From: DASZUK01 sp035547695
GTDB taxonomy: Bacteria > Actinomycetota > Acidimicrobiia > Acidimicrobiales > RAAP-2
Assembly (NCBI GenBank): GCA_035547695.1
Contig: DASZUK010000031.1
Coordinates: 1-64,000, forward strand
Length of the DNA: 64,000 nt
Direction of reading: 5' to 3'
Below, in pieces: positions 1 through 8,973 of this stretch. The notes under the pieces were generated by a model. It had not been told where the DNA came from and made no database searches. It saw nothing but the letters and a program-made list of their open reading frames with translations. Positions within the stretch are counted from its first letter, which is position 1. The number at the start of each line of letters is the position of its first letter. Both the position numbers and the translations under genes were made by a program.

Positions 1-111
1 GGCGGCGAAGGCGGCCTCCAGACCGGCGACGTGCCGTTCGACGGCCCGTTCGATCCCGTCGATGTCGGTCAGGTCGGTGTCGGCCGGCTCCAAGGCCGTT
101 GGTGATCCCAC
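1..111 (-). CDS. Partial CDS, N-terminus of an unrecognised protein
   Basis: A GTG at 111 on the minus strand opens a frame that stays open to the window edge (37 codons). The peptide begins MGSPTALEPADTDLTDIDG and continues with an acidic, helix-prone stretch that matches no family I recognise. It lies 25 nt downstream of the stop of the arabinofuranosyltransferase gene on the same strand, so it could be the next gene of that operon. An ATG at 119 in another frame gives only 16 codons and is rejected. No clear Shine-Dalgarno was seen. Confidence 0.35.
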   Translation of the reverse strand, partial: MGSPTALEPADTDLTDIDGIERAVERHVAGLEAAFAA

Positions 112-136
112 GCCGCCATGGTGGCAGGGGGGTGTG

Positions 137-3100
137 TCAGCCGGCGGGGTCCGGCTCGGGAGCCGAGGACTTTGCCATGGGCCGCCGTCGCCCTCGCCGT
201 CGCCCTCGCGGTCGCCGTCGGGCCATGGTGCGGGCGGTGTCGATGACCGCGTCGGCGCCGAGGAACACGACGGCCATCCAGACCAGCACGGCCTGGCTGT
301 CGTAGGCGGAGGCCCAGTTGGAGCTCTCCGGCAACGGGTGCAGGGCCTGGTCGGCCACCACGCTGGCGGCCGCGGCGACGAGGAGGCCGACGGCCACCAC
401 GGCGGTGACGGCCCGGACCTGGGGGACCAGCAGCCCGACGGCCACCGCGACGCCGGCGGCCAGCCCGATCAGGGGGGCCGAGATGGCGGCGGCGACGGCC
501 CCGGTGACCACCGCGACGATCGCCACCGCCCACCACGGCGGCCGTCGGCCGCGGACGGCGAACGGCAGCCCGAGCCGCGGCCCGTCTGGTTGGCCCGCCG
601 CGGTCGGCGGCGTAGCCGCCATGTCGGTCTCGGCCGCCGTCTCCGGCGCCATCCCCACCGCCGCCGTGGCGGCGGTACCGGCAGCCTCGGCCCCGCCGGA
701 GTGGTCACCGCCGGGCCGCCGCTTCCGCCGCCGCCGGGGGGTCAGCACCCGCCGCCAACGGGCCGGCAGGACGGCGACCAGGAGGCAGAACAGCAGGGCG
801 ACGCCGGAGATGCCGAGGGCGACCCACACCGTGCGCTGCGGGGTCCAGGTGAGGGTCACGGTGAACCCGCCGCCGCCGCCGGTGGTGGCCGCCGACGCGG
901 TCCCCGACCGGTCCGCGACGCCCAAGGCGGCCAGGTCGGCCTGGGTGACCGGCCAGCCGTTGGCGAAGCCGTCCACGAGTTGGGGGGCGCCCAGGTCGAC
1001 GTCGTGGGCACCGGCCGGGGCCCCGGCGGCGGGGTGGGCGACGGCCTGCCAGCCGGCGTTGTCGCTCTGGCCGAGGACCAGCTCGAACGGCGCCGTCACC
1101 CCGGACACCCGGGCCTGCTCGGCGGTGGGGTCCTGGTCGGCGACGGTGACGGTGGGCACCGGCCCGGTGGCCGGGGGAGCGACCGCGGCCGGCGGGGTGG
1201 ACGGACCGACGGCGCCGGGGGTGGTGCTGCCGGTGGCCACCCCGTCGCGGGCGGTTGTGCGCGGCTCGGGGCCGCCGCCGGCGGCGGAGTCCAGGGTGAG
1301 CTGGTCGATGTTCCAGCCGGAGCAGTCCGCGTCGGCCTGGCAGTGCACCGTTGTCTGGTCCTTCGCGGTCGGTGTGGTGGAGGCGGCCTGGTGGGCCACC
1401 TGGGTCTGGACGACGTGCGGGCCGGCCGACAGGACGATGCCGGAGGCGTCGGCCCCGCAGGGCTCGACGGCCAGCTCCCCGTTGGCCAGGGCGGCGGCGG
1501 TGGACCCCACCACCTGCACTGTGACCGGGTGGCCGTCGATGCTGAGCAGGTTGGACTGGCAGGTGCCGGGGACTGTGGCCGGGAAGGCCGGGACGTCCAG
1601 GCCGGGGATGCCGAGCTCGGCGATGCCGAGGGGCAGGGCCAGGGGGGACTGGGCGTAGTAGTTGGTGGTCTTCTCCAGCCGGGCCCTGGTGACGGTGACG
1701 GTGATCCGCTGCCCGGTGAGGGCCGGGAAGGTGACCGGCACGGTGGTGGTGGCGCCGGGGGTGGCGCTGTCGGTGATGGCGGGCAGTGTCCGGGTGTACG
1801 ACGTCGGGTGCAGTTGGGCGGCTGTGGTGGCGGTGACGGTGATCTGGGTGGGGACGGAGTGGCGGCCGTCGGCGACGACCTGCAGGTCCATGTGGTCGAA
1901 GGTGAGCGGCCTGGCCAGGTTGTACTGCAGCCAGTCGCCCACCTGGTGGGTTGTGCCGAACCCGGGCTGCCAGGCGGTTGTGGCCCTGCCGTCGACGGCG
2001 GCGGCCGCCCCGGACCACAGCGACCCGGGGAGGCGGGCGCTGGAGTAGGCGATGGTGCCGGACCCTGTGGACCCGGACAGGCCGACGAGGCGGTCGATCT
2101 GGTCGTCGGGGATCAGGGCGGAGATGCTGGCGGTGCCGGACAGGGTGAAGGTGCGGGCGGTGGGCAGTGTGAACTGCCGGGAGATGTTGGCCTCGGGGTC
2201 GGACCGGGGCGGGAACGGGGTGATGCGCTGCCGGGTCATCGACAGGGTCAGCCGGTTGTCGACGGACGACGCCCCGGCGGCGTCGAGGAGGTCGGTGGGC
2301 ATCTTGACCACCTCGACCACCTGGACCCCGGGGACCTGGACCTCGGCGAACCCGACGGCGGAGGCCGCGGCCGGTGTGGCGGTGTCGTCGTTGGTGGCGT
2401 CGATGGTGACCCGCAGGGTGTGGAAGGTGCGGGCGGGGAAGTGGACGGTCTGCCCGGTGGGGTTCCGGGAGGACGGCCCGAGGGACACCGTCAGGGGGTG
2501 GCCGCCGTCGAAGGTGAGGGTGGCCCTGGTGATCCAGCGCCGCCGTGTGCCGGTCTGGGGCTGCACCAGGGTGACGTGGTCGGTGGTGGCCGGACGGGAG
2601 AACCGGGCCTGCCACCACTGCCCGGCCGGATCGGCCACGAAGGTGCCGGTGACCCAGGCGGTGTCCAGGTTGCCGTCGACGGCGCTGTAGGCCCGGTTCT
2701 CGGGGGTGTACGACACCGGGTTGCCGTAGGACGAGGCGGTGACGTCGACCGCGCCGACGTAGGCCGCGGTGGTGTGGGCGCCGGCGGCGGCCTTCGGGAA
2801 CAGGTCGATGGGGCTGTCGCTCAGTGTGGTCTTGGCCGGGTCCTCGGACGGGGTCTCGGTGTAGCCGTAGTTGGCGGTCAGGGTGTCCCAGCGGAACGCC
2901 TGCTTGCGGTTGGTGTCGGTGACCGCCAGCACCGCCCCTGTGCGCAGTAGCTGCCGCAACTGGGTGGAGGCCGCCGCGCCGCCGCTCGTGCCGGTGCCCG
3001 CGGCCGCCTCGGCCTTGCCGCCGCTGTCGGCCCCCGTGCCCTTTCCGCCGCCGTCGGTCAGGGTGCCGGCGTAGTAGATGGCGCTGTCGCCGTCGAGCAG

Positions 3101-5095
3101 CCCGGTGCCGGCCAGGGCCTGGATGCCGGTGGCGTCGCCGGCGACGACGACGGCGCCGCGGTTGGACTCGGCCCGGGTGATCGGCCGGGGTGTGTCGACG
3201 GTGTAGGTGACCAGCGGGGACGGCCAGGTGATGGCGGCCGGGGCGGCCAGGTCCTGCTCGTCGAGGGTGGAGATGGACGAGATGTTGGGGACCGGGGTGC
3301 CGAACGACCGGGGGTCGGACAGCCCGGCCGGGGCCTGCCCGAGGGCCAGGGCGAGCAGTTGGGGGTGGGGGACGCCGTAGTGCTCGTAGGCCTGGTCGTA
3401 CTCCACCATGACGTCCCCGGCGCTCATCAGCCGGGCCATGGGGGCCAGGGCGTTCCAGTTCTCGATGCTTGTCTGGATGGGCTCGTCCATGGCGTAGAGG
3501 ATGTCGGCGGTGGGCATGGAGCCCATGACCTGCTGCTCCCGGGTGACGAACGGCCGGGTGAGGTAGGCGGGCTGGGGGGTGTCCACGGTGTTCCCCCAGC
3601 GGTCGGTGGCGAAGTCGTCGCCGGGGATGGCCAGCACCCGGGTGCCGGGGTGGGTGGCGTTGAGGTGGTCGATGGCGGCCATCTGGTACGCGGGCAGCGC
3701 GGCCGGTTGCCGGAAGGTGCTGGCCACCTCGGCGTCGCCGTTGAAGACGGCCGGGTTGTTGGCGACGACCAGGCCGGCGACGACGACGGCGGTGACGGCG
3801 CCAATCCAGGGCCGGCGGGCCCACAGGGCGGTGACGCCGGCGCCGAGCAGCATGGCCAGACCGAGGACGACGAGGGGGGTGGCGCGGTCGGTGGACCGCA
3901 TGGCCAGGCCGGCGGTGGTGTCGGTCATGAACGCCTTCAGCACCCCGCCGGCCGGGGTGGGGTGGTCGATGGGGTGGGCGCCGACGGACAGGACGACGCC
4001 GACGACGACGAGCAGGACGAAGTAGGCGCGGTGCCGCCACCGGGTGAAGACGGCGGCCAGGAAGGCCAGGACGGGGACCAGGTAGGACAGGGCCAGCAGC
4101 CAGAGCTGCTGGGTGTACAGCACCGCGGACCGGGTCCACGGCCCCAGGCGGTCGCCGCCGTAGAAGTACCAGTAGCCCAGGCCGCGGATGATCTCGGTGG
4201 CGCTGGACGTCTCGCTGGTGGACGGGACGGTCTCGGTGTACTTGAGGACGTTGACCCCGTAGGCCGCCTCGATGCCGAGGCCGACGATCCACCACAGGCA
4301 GCTCAGGGCGGTGAGCACCGCGATGCGGCCGGCGGCAGCGGCGGCCTGTCCCCAGGTGCCGTCCCGCTCGACGGCCACGGCGTACAGCAGCCACAGGACC
4401 GGGGCGACGCCGACGTAGATGATGGAGCTGGCGTTGATGCCGCTGACCACCGCGACCACCAGGGCGAACAGCGCCGGGTACCGCCAGCCGCCGCGGCGCA
4501 GGGCCAGGACGGCGAAGGCCACCATCCACGGCAGCCCGGCCCAGGGGAGCAGGATGACCGAGATGCGGCCGGCGTACTGCAGGAAGTACGGCGACAGCAT
4601 GAAGGCCAGGGCGGCCACCACCCGGCCGGGCCCCCGGACGGACAGGACCCGGCAGAGGTACAGGATGCCGGCGCCGGCCGCGAACAGGATGCCCCCCAGC
4701 CACAGCCGCTGGGCCACCCACAGCGGGACGTGGGCGGCGGCGGCCACGGCGTAGAACGGCCCCATCGGCAGCAGGTAGCCGATGTACTCGTGGGTGACCG
4801 TGCCGAGGGCCACCGTCGGGTTCCACATCCAGGCCACCTGGCCCAGGAACCGGCCGGGGTCCAGGTAGAGGTAGGTCTTGGTGTCCGACGTGACCACCCC
4901 GGGGTGGACGACGAGGAGCGGCACGAAGGCCAGCAGGGCCAGCGCCAGGTGCTCCAACCAGCCCACCAGGCCCTGGGCGACCCCGCCGGTGGCCCTCGCC
5001 TCGGTGCCCGGGGGCTCCGCCTCGGCGGCTCCCCGGCGGCGGTGGGCGGCCCGTGGTCTGGCCGCCGGTGCGGCTGTGGCTGGGATGGTGGTCAT
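137..5095 (-). CDS. aftD: AftD-like alpha-(1->3)-arabinofuranosyltransferase (GT-C, DUF3367)
   Basis: Large membrane glycosyltransferase (1652 aa) expected to add arabinofuranose from a polyprenyl-phosphate donor to cell-envelope arabinan on the outer face of the membrane. The first 480 residues carry about ten hydrophobic segments, with an acidic motif in the first outer loop (VTSDTKTYLYLD) as in GT-C enzymes. The extracytoplasmic middle contains two F5/8-type-C (discoidin-like) modules, recognisable by AVDGNLDTAWVTG and AVDGRATTAWQPG. The C-terminus has further membrane helices and a basic tail. This order (GT-C core, carbohydrate-binding modules, C-terminal helices) and the length fit AftD. 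ATG 5095 is the first start after the divergent intergenic region. Arabinan substrate is inferred from the family. In a lineage without mycolates the acceptor could be another envelope glycan. Confidence 0.75.
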   Translation of the reverse strand: MTTIPATAAPAARPRAAHRRRGAAEAEPPGTEARATGGVAQGLVGWLEHLALALLAFVPLLVVHPGVVTSDTKTYLYLDPGRFLGQVAWMWNPTVALGTVTHEYIGYLLPMGPFYAVAAAAHVPLWVAQRLWLGGILFAAGAGILYLCRVLSVRGPGRVVAALAFMLSPYFLQYAGRISVILLPWAGLPWMVAFAVLALRRGGWRYPALFALVVAVVSGINASSIIYVGVAPVLWLLYAVAVERDGTWGQAAAAAGRIAVLTALSCLWWIVGLGIEAAYGVNVLKYTETVPSTSETSSATEIIRGLGYWYFYGGDRLGPWTRSAVLYTQQLWLLALSYLVPVLAFLAAVFTRWRHRAYFVLLVVVGVVLSVGAHPIDHPTPAGGVLKAFMTDTTAGLAMRSTDRATPLVVLGLAMLLGAGVTALWARRPWIGAVTAVVVAGLVVANNPAVFNGDAEVASTFRQPAALPAYQMAAIDHLNATHPGTRVLAIPGDDFATDRWGNTVDTPQPAYLTRPFVTREQQVMGSMPTADILYAMDEPIQTSIENWNALAPMARLMSAGDVMVEYDQAYEHYGVPHPQLLALALGQAPAGLSDPRSFGTPVPNISSISTLDEQDLAAPAAITWPSPLVTYTVDTPRPITRAESNRGAVVVAGDATGIQALAGTGLLDGDSAIYYAGTLTDGGGKGTGADSGGKAEAAAGTGTSGGAAASTQLRQLLRTGAVLAVTDTNRKQAFRWDTLTANYGYTETPSEDPAKTTLSDSPIDLFPKAAAGAHTTAAYVGAVDVTASSYGNPVSYTPENRAYSAVDGNLDTAWVTGTFVADPAGQWWQARFSRPATTDHVTLVQPQTGTRRRWITRATLTFDGGHPLTVSLGPSSRNPTGQTVHFPARTFHTLRVTIDATNDDTATPAAASAVGFAEVQVPGVQVVEVVKMPTDLLDAAGASSVDNRLTLSMTRQRITPFPPRSDPEANISRQFTLPTARTFTLSGTASISALIPDDQIDRLVGLSGSTGSGTIAYSSARLPGSLWSGAAAAVDGRATTAWQPGFGTTHQVGDWLQYNLARPLTFDHMDLQVVADGRHSVPTQITVTATTAAQLHPTSYTRTLPAITDSATPGATTTVPVTFPALTGQRITVTVTRARLEKTTNYYAQSPLALPLGIAELGIPGLDVPAFPATVPGTCQSNLLSIDGHPVTVQVVGSTAAALANGELAVEPCGADASGIVLSAGPHVVQTQVAHQAASTTPTAKDQTTVHCQADADCSGWNIDQLTLDSAAGGGPEPRTTARDGVATGSTTPGAVGPSTPPAAVAPPATGPVPTVTVADQDPTAEQARVSGVTAPFELVLGQSDNAGWQAVAHPAAGAPAGAHDVDLGAPQLVDGFANGWPVTQADLAALGVADRSGTASAATTGGGGGFTVTLTWTPQRTVWVALGISGVALLFCLLVAVLPARWRRVLTPRRRRKRRPGGDHSGGAEAAGTAATAAVGMAPETAAETDMAATPPTAAGQPDGPRLGLPFAVRGRRPPWWAVAIVAVVTGAVAAAISAPLIGLAAGVAVAVGLLVPQVRAVTAVVAVGLLVAAAASVVADQALHPLPESSNWASAYDSQAVLVWMAVVFLGADAVIDTARTMARRRPRGRRRGRRRPMAKSSAPEPDPAG

Positions 5096-5133
5096 GGTGG
5101 GCGTGGCACCGGGGACCGGCGGACCGCAGCGGT

Positions 5134-5139
5134 AGTGTA
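5134..5139 (-). promoter_or_regulatory. Putative -10 box for the AftD-like gene
   Basis: TACACT on the minus strand lies about 38 nt before the ATG at 5095, a good match to an actinobacterial -10 hexamer with a short leader. No convincing -35 was seen. The complementary strand reads TAGTGT at 5133-5138 and could serve the methyltransferase side. Confidence 0.35.
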
Positions 5140-5181
5140 AGCAGCCGCTCGGCCGGGTTGGTGGCAGATGGCCCGGGGCCG

Positions 5182-5237
5182 CCCGTCGGCCGAGACCCGT
5201 CGGCCAGTACCCGTCGGCCAGTACCCGTCGCCCAAGA
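5182..5237. repeat. 14-bp tandem repeat, four copies
   Basis: Four consecutive 14-nt units lie between the divergent AftD-like and methyltransferase genes. The two central units (5196-5209 and 5210-5223) are identical, CCCGTCGGCCAGTA. The outer ones (5182-5195 and 5224-5237) differ in the last bases. The array ends 13 nt before the methyltransferase ATG, inside its probable leader. Confidence 0.85.
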
Positions 5238-5250
5238 TCAGGGGGTGCCC

Positions 5251-6102
5251 ATGCAGACCACGGCGAGGCTCACCGGGGAACGGCCGCAGCAGGGGGTCAC
5301 CCCGGACTCGCTGCTGGCCCTGCACGACGCCGGGTACCGGGCCATGGTGGAACGGCTGGGGCCCGGCCGGGTGCTGGACGTGGGGTGCGGGCAGGGGTTC
5401 GAGTCGGTCACCCTCGGCGGCCCCGGCCGGACGGTGGTGGGGGTGGACTACAGCGCGGACGCCACCGGGACCGCGGCGGCCCGGTTCGGGCTGCCGGTGG
5501 CCCGGATGGACGCCCTCGCCCTGGGGCTTGCCGACCGGTCGTTTGCTGCGGTGTGCTCGTCGCACCTGATCGAGCACTTCACCGACCCGGCCGGCCACGT
5601 GGCCGAGATGGCCCGGGTGGTGGCCGACGACGGCGCCGTCCACATCCTCACCCCCAACGAGCCGGCCGACTTCGAGAACCCGTTCCACGTCCACCTGTTC
5701 GGCCGTCGCCAACTGGCCGACCTGCTCGGCCGGTACTTCGGGGAGGTCTGGCTGGGCGGGGTGGACGCGGTGCCGCACGTCAAGGCCGACTTCGCCGCCC
5801 GCCGGGCCAGGGCCCAGAAGCTGCTGAAGCTGGACGTCCTGGACCTCCGGCACCGGATGCCCCGGAGCTGGTACATCGCCGCCTACACCCGCCTCCTGCC
5901 CCTCGCCTACCGCCTGGTGGCCCGCGGCGACACCGGCGGCGTCACCGGCATCACCGCCGACGACTGGTTCGTCACCGACGACGTCGACGACACCACCCTG
6001 GTCCTGTTCGCCATCTGCAAACGGCCGTATCGATCGGCCCGCCAGGGGCCCCAACCCCTGGCTCCTCCGATGTCCGGGGCCCCAACCCCGGACCGGCCGT
6101 AG
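5251..6102 (+). CDS. Class I SAM-dependent methyltransferase
   Basis: Soluble methyltransferase (283 aa) of the type-11 (UbiE/COQ5-like) Rossmann class. Motif I is VLDVGCGQGFES near residue 40, with an acidic post-I residue (VVGVDYS) and motif IV-like SSHLIEHFTDP. The substrate is unknown. ATG 5251 was chosen because translation from it gives the normal N-terminus before motif I; the longer upstream frame runs through the tandem repeat. The last ~20 residues (after FAICKRP) are low-complexity Pro/Gly sequence encoded by a double-hairpin DNA repeat, so the native C-terminus has probably been extended by it. coaE follows 8 nt downstream. Confidence 0.8.
   Translation: MQTTARLTGERPQQGVTPDSLLALHDAGYRAMVERLGPGRVLDVGCGQGFESVTLGGPGRTVVGVDYSADATGTAAARFGLPVARMDALALGLADRSFAAVCSSHLIEHFTDPAGHVAEMARVVADDGAVHILTPNEPADFENPFHVHLFGRRQLADLLGRYFGEVWLGGVDAVPHVKADFAARRARAQKLLKLDVLDLRHRMPRSWYIAAYTRLLPLAYRLVARGDTGGVTGITADDWFVTDDVDDTTLVLFAICKRPYRSARQGPQPLAPPMSGAPTPDRP
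6036..6092 (-). repeat. 57-nt double-hairpin repeat, copy A
   Basis: Read on the minus strand: a hairpin (TCCGGGG, 6-nt loop, CCCCGGA), an 11-nt spacer CATCGGAGGAG, a second hairpin (CCAGGGG, TTGGGG loop, CCCCTGG) and CGGGCC. A second copy of identical length and architecture is at 24654-24710. The arms differ between copies by paired, compensating changes. This copy overlaps the 3' end of the methyltransferase gene in antisense orientation. Confidence 0.85.
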
Positions 6103-6110
6103 TCCCGGCG

Positions 6111-6743
6111 ATGGCTCTTGTCGTGGGGTTGGCCGGGGGGATCGGGTGCGGGAAGTCGGCGGTGGCGGACCTGCTGGTGGCCCGGGGGGCGGAGCTGATC
6201 GACGCGGACGTGGTGGCCCGGGAGGTGGTGGCGCCGGGGGGGCCGGCGTACGGGCCGCTGGTGGACCGGTTCGGCCGGGGGATCCTGGCGGCGGACGGCA
6301 CGGTGGACCGGCCGGCGCTGGCCGCGGTGGCCTTCGCCGACGACCGGGCCCTGGCCGACCTCAACGGCATCACCCATCCGGCCATCGGCGCGGCCATGCT
6401 GGCCCGGCGGGAGGCGCTGGCGGCCACCGACAAGGTGGTGGTGGTGGCCATCCCGCTGCTGAGGGCGGAGCACCGGGAGTCGATGGGGCTGGACGTGGTG
6501 GTGGTGGTGGACTGCCCGGTGGACGTGGCGCTGCAACGGCTGGTGGAGCAGCGGGGGATGCCCCGGGAGGACGCCCAGGCGCGGATCGCCGCCCAGATGG
6601 CCCGGGACGACCGCCGGACCCTGGCGGACTACGTGCTGGACAACGGTGGCTCCCTGGACCAGCTCCCGGGCGAGGTGGACCGGCTGTGGGCCTGGCTGCA
6701 GGACAAGCGGGCAGCCCGGACGGATCGGGGGTCGCCGGCCTAG
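6111..6743 (+). CDS. coaE: Dephospho-CoA kinase
   Basis: Catalyses the last step of coenzyme A synthesis, ATP-dependent phosphorylation of the ribose 3'-OH of dephospho-CoA, in the cytosol. The 210-aa product has the Walker A loop GLAGGIGCGKS at residues 6-16, the DADVVAREVV motif near residue 38 and the LNGITHPAI motif of the CoaE family, then a lid region ending in an arginine-rich MARDDRR segment. Length is normal. ATG 6111 places the P-loop at the usual distance from the N-terminus. It lies between a methyltransferase and uvrB; coaE next to uvrB is a common actinobacterial arrangement. Confidence 0.93.
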   Translation: MALVVGLAGGIGCGKSAVADLLVARGAELIDADVVAREVVAPGGPAYGPLVDRFGRGILAADGTVDRPALAAVAFADDRALADLNGITHPAIGAAMLARREALAATDKVVVVAIPLLRAEHRESMGLDVVVVVDCPVDVALQRLVEQRGMPREDAQARIAAQMARDDRRTLADYVLDNGGSLDQLPGEVDRLWAWLQDKRAARTDRGSPA

Positions 6744-6760
6744 CCGACACACCCTCCCGG

Positions 6761-6766
6761 TACCAT
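6761..6766 (+). promoter_or_regulatory. -10 box of a probable leaderless uvrB promoter
   Basis: TACCAT ends exactly 7 nt before the uvrB ATG (6774) and no Shine-Dalgarno precedes that ATG. This puts the transcription start at or within 1 nt of the start codon. No LexA-type dyad is visible here, unlike uvrA. Confidence 0.55.
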
Positions 6767-6773
6767 CGTCCCG

Positions 6774-8864
6774 ATGGCCGAGTTCCAGGTGATCTCCCCG
6801 TTCCGACCCGCCGGCGACCAGCCGGCGGCCATCGCCGCGCTGGCCGAGGGGGTCCGCCGGGGCGACCGGTACCAGACCCTGCAGGGCATCACCGGCAGCG
6901 GCAAGACGGCCACCATCGCCTGGACCGTCGAGGCCGCCCAGCGGCCCACCCTGATCATCGAGCCCAACAAGTCGCTGGCCGCCCAACTGTCGTCGGAGCT
7001 GCGGGAGCTGTTCCCGAAGAACCGGGTGGAGTTCTTCGTGTCGTACTACGACTACTACCAGCCCGAGGCGTACCTGCCGACGACGGACACCTACATCGAG
7101 AAGGACTCGTCCATCAACGACGAGATCGACCGGCTCCGGCACGCCACCACGTCGTCGCTGCTGACCCGCCGGGACGTCATCGTGGTGGCGTCGGTGTCCT
7201 GCATCTACGGGTTGGGGTCCCCCGAGGAGTACCGGGACCGCATCCTGGCCCTGAAGGTGGGAGAGGACGTGGACCAGCGGGTGCTGCTGCGCCGGCTGGT
7301 GGACCTGCAGTACGACCGGAACGACATGAACCTGGTCCGCGGCACCTTCCGGGCCCGGGGGGACACGGTGGAGATCCACCCGGCCTACGAGGAGACGGCG
7401 CTGCGGGTGGAGATGTTCGGGGACACCGTGGAGCGGATCGTGCCGTTCGACGTGCTGACCGGGGAGATGGGGGAGGAGCTGGAGGACGTGGTGGTGTTCG
7501 CCGCCACCCACTACGTGGCCGGCAACGAGACCATCGAGCGGGCCATCGGCACCATCGAGGTGGAGCTGCGGGAGCGGCTGGCCTACTTCCAGAAGGAGGG
7601 GAAGCTGCTGGAGGCCCAGCGGCTGCGGGCCCGGACGGAGCACGACCTGGAGATGCTGGCGGAGACCGGGGTGTGCTCGGGCATCGAGAACTACAGCCGG
7701 CACCTCGACGGCCGGAAGCCGGGGGAGACGCCGTTCACCCTGCTGGACTTCTTTCCGAAGGACTACCTGGTGGTCATCGACGAGAGCCACGTGGCGGTGC
7801 CGCAGTTGCACGGCCAGTGGGCCGGGGACCGGTCCCGCAAGGACGTGCTGGTGGAGCACGGGTTCCGGCTGCCCTCGGCGCTGGACAACCGGCCACTGCG
7901 GTTCGAGGAGTTCGTGGACCGGGTGCCGCAGGCCATCTTCGTGTCGGCCACCCCCAGCCCGTACGAGCTGGAGGTGTCGGCGCAGGTGGTGGAGCAGGTG
8001 ATCCGGCCGACCGGGCTGGTGGACCCGGAGGTGGTGATCCAGCCGACGAAGGGCCAGGTGGACGACCTGATGGCCCGGATCGAAGAGGCCGTCGGGCGGG
8101 GTGGCCGGGTGCTGGTGACCACGCTGACCAAGAAGATGGCGGAGGACCTGACCGACTACCTGGCCGACGCCGGGGTGAAGGTGCAGTACCTGCACTCCGA
8201 CATCGACACCATCACCCGCATCGAGATCCTCCGGGAGCTGCGGCTGGGGTCCATCGACGTGGTGGTGGGCATCAACCTGCTCCGGGAGGGCCTGGACCTG
8301 CCGGAGGTGTCCCTGGTGGCCATCCTGGACGCCGACAAGGAGGGGTTCCTGCGGTCCACGTCGGCGCTGATCCAGACCATGGGGCGGGCGGCCCGGAACG
8401 TGGACGGCCGGGTGGTGCTGTACGCGGACACCATCACCGACTCCATGCGGGAGGCCGTGGGCATCACCCAGCGGCGACGGGAACGGCAGGTGGCGTACAA
8501 CGCCGAGCACGGCATCGACCCGCAGACGGTCCGCAAGGCGGTCACCGACATCCTGGAACGGCTGCGCGGCGGGTCCGACGACGGGTCCGGCCGGGCCAAG
8601 CGGAGCCGGGCGGAGGTCCGGGGGGGCAAGGCCGGCCGGACGGTGCGGACCCGGGCGGCCATCGGGGGCGGCGGGTGGGCCCCCAGCGAGGAGCCCCCGG
8701 CCGAGGTGGCGGAGCTGATCGGGCAGTTGGAGGAGGAGATGAAGGCCGCCGCGGCCGAGCTGCGGTTCGAGGAGGCGGCCCTCCTCCGGGACGAGCTGGT
8801 GGAGCTGCGGCTGGCCGCGTCGGGGGGCGTCGAACCCCCGGCGGAGCCGGTCGCGGCGGAGTGA
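6774..8864 (+). CDS. uvrB: Excinuclease ABC subunit B
   Basis: UvrB is the DNA-loading helicase-like subunit of nucleotide excision repair. It receives lesions from UvrA and recruits UvrC. The 696-aa product has Walker A LQGITGSGKTAT near residue 40, the beta-hairpin signature YYDYYQPEAY (YDYYQPEAY is diagnostic), the DESH box (VVIDESHVAVPQ), helicase motif VI QTMGRAARN and a C-terminal UVR/UvrC-binding motif (residues ~640-675, rich in E and L). Length is normal. The start follows a leaderless promoter. uvrA lies 3.3 kb downstream, separated by the adenylation-domain operon, and uvrC is near 22 kb, so all three Uvr genes are in this window. Confidence 0.97.
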   Translation: MAEFQVISPFRPAGDQPAAIAALAEGVRRGDRYQTLQGITGSGKTATIAWTVEAAQRPTLIIEPNKSLAAQLSSELRELFPKNRVEFFVSYYDYYQPEAYLPTTDTYIEKDSSINDEIDRLRHATTSSLLTRRDVIVVASVSCIYGLGSPEEYRDRILALKVGEDVDQRVLLRRLVDLQYDRNDMNLVRGTFRARGDTVEIHPAYEETALRVEMFGDTVERIVPFDVLTGEMGEELEDVVVFAATHYVAGNETIERAIGTIEVELRERLAYFQKEGKLLEAQRLRARTEHDLEMLAETGVCSGIENYSRHLDGRKPGETPFTLLDFFPKDYLVVIDESHVAVPQLHGQWAGDRSRKDVLVEHGFRLPSALDNRPLRFEEFVDRVPQAIFVSATPSPYELEVSAQVVEQVIRPTGLVDPEVVIQPTKGQVDDLMARIEEAVGRGGRVLVTTLTKKMAEDLTDYLADAGVKVQYLHSDIDTITRIEILRELRLGSIDVVVGINLLREGLDLPEVSLVAILDADKEGFLRSTSALIQTMGRAARNVDGRVVLYADTITDSMREAVGITQRRRERQVAYNAEHGIDPQTVRKAVTDILERLRGGSDDGSGRAKRSRAEVRGGKAGRTVRTRAAIGGGGWAPSEEPPAEVAELIGQLEEEMKAAAAELRFEEAALLRDELVELRLAASGGVEPPAEPVAAE

Positions 8865-8874
8865 CGGAGGCCGG

Positions 8875-8900
8875 CGGATGGAAATCCGGGGTTTCTTTTT
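8875..8900 (+). terminator. Putative intrinsic terminator after uvrB
   Basis: A short stem CGGAT-GGAA-ATCCG starts 10 nt after the uvrB stop and is followed by a T-rich run (GTTTCTTTTT). The stem is only 5 bp but the T-tract is rare in this GC-rich sequence. Confidence 0.5.
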
Positions 8901-8929
8901 GGTCGTCCACCAGCGGGAATTTCACGGCG

Positions 8930-8935
8930 TAGTGT
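8930..8935 (+). promoter_or_regulatory. Putative -10 box of the adenylation-domain operon
   Basis: TAGTGT lies about 38 nt upstream of the first small ORF of the operon (8974), behind the uvrB terminator. A purine-rich GGAGGCGGAG at 8954-8963 follows and can act as Shine-Dalgarno for that ORF. Confidence 0.4.
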
Positions 8936-8973
8936 GGGCCCACGATCGTCCACGGAGGCGGAGCAGAAGCACC

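Noticed and set aside
62..2950. Long plus-strand frame opposite the AftD-like gene (962 codons)
   Set aside because: Gly/Arg/Asp-rich low-complexity translation without domains. It is the GC-rich antisense shadow of the real minus-strand gene.
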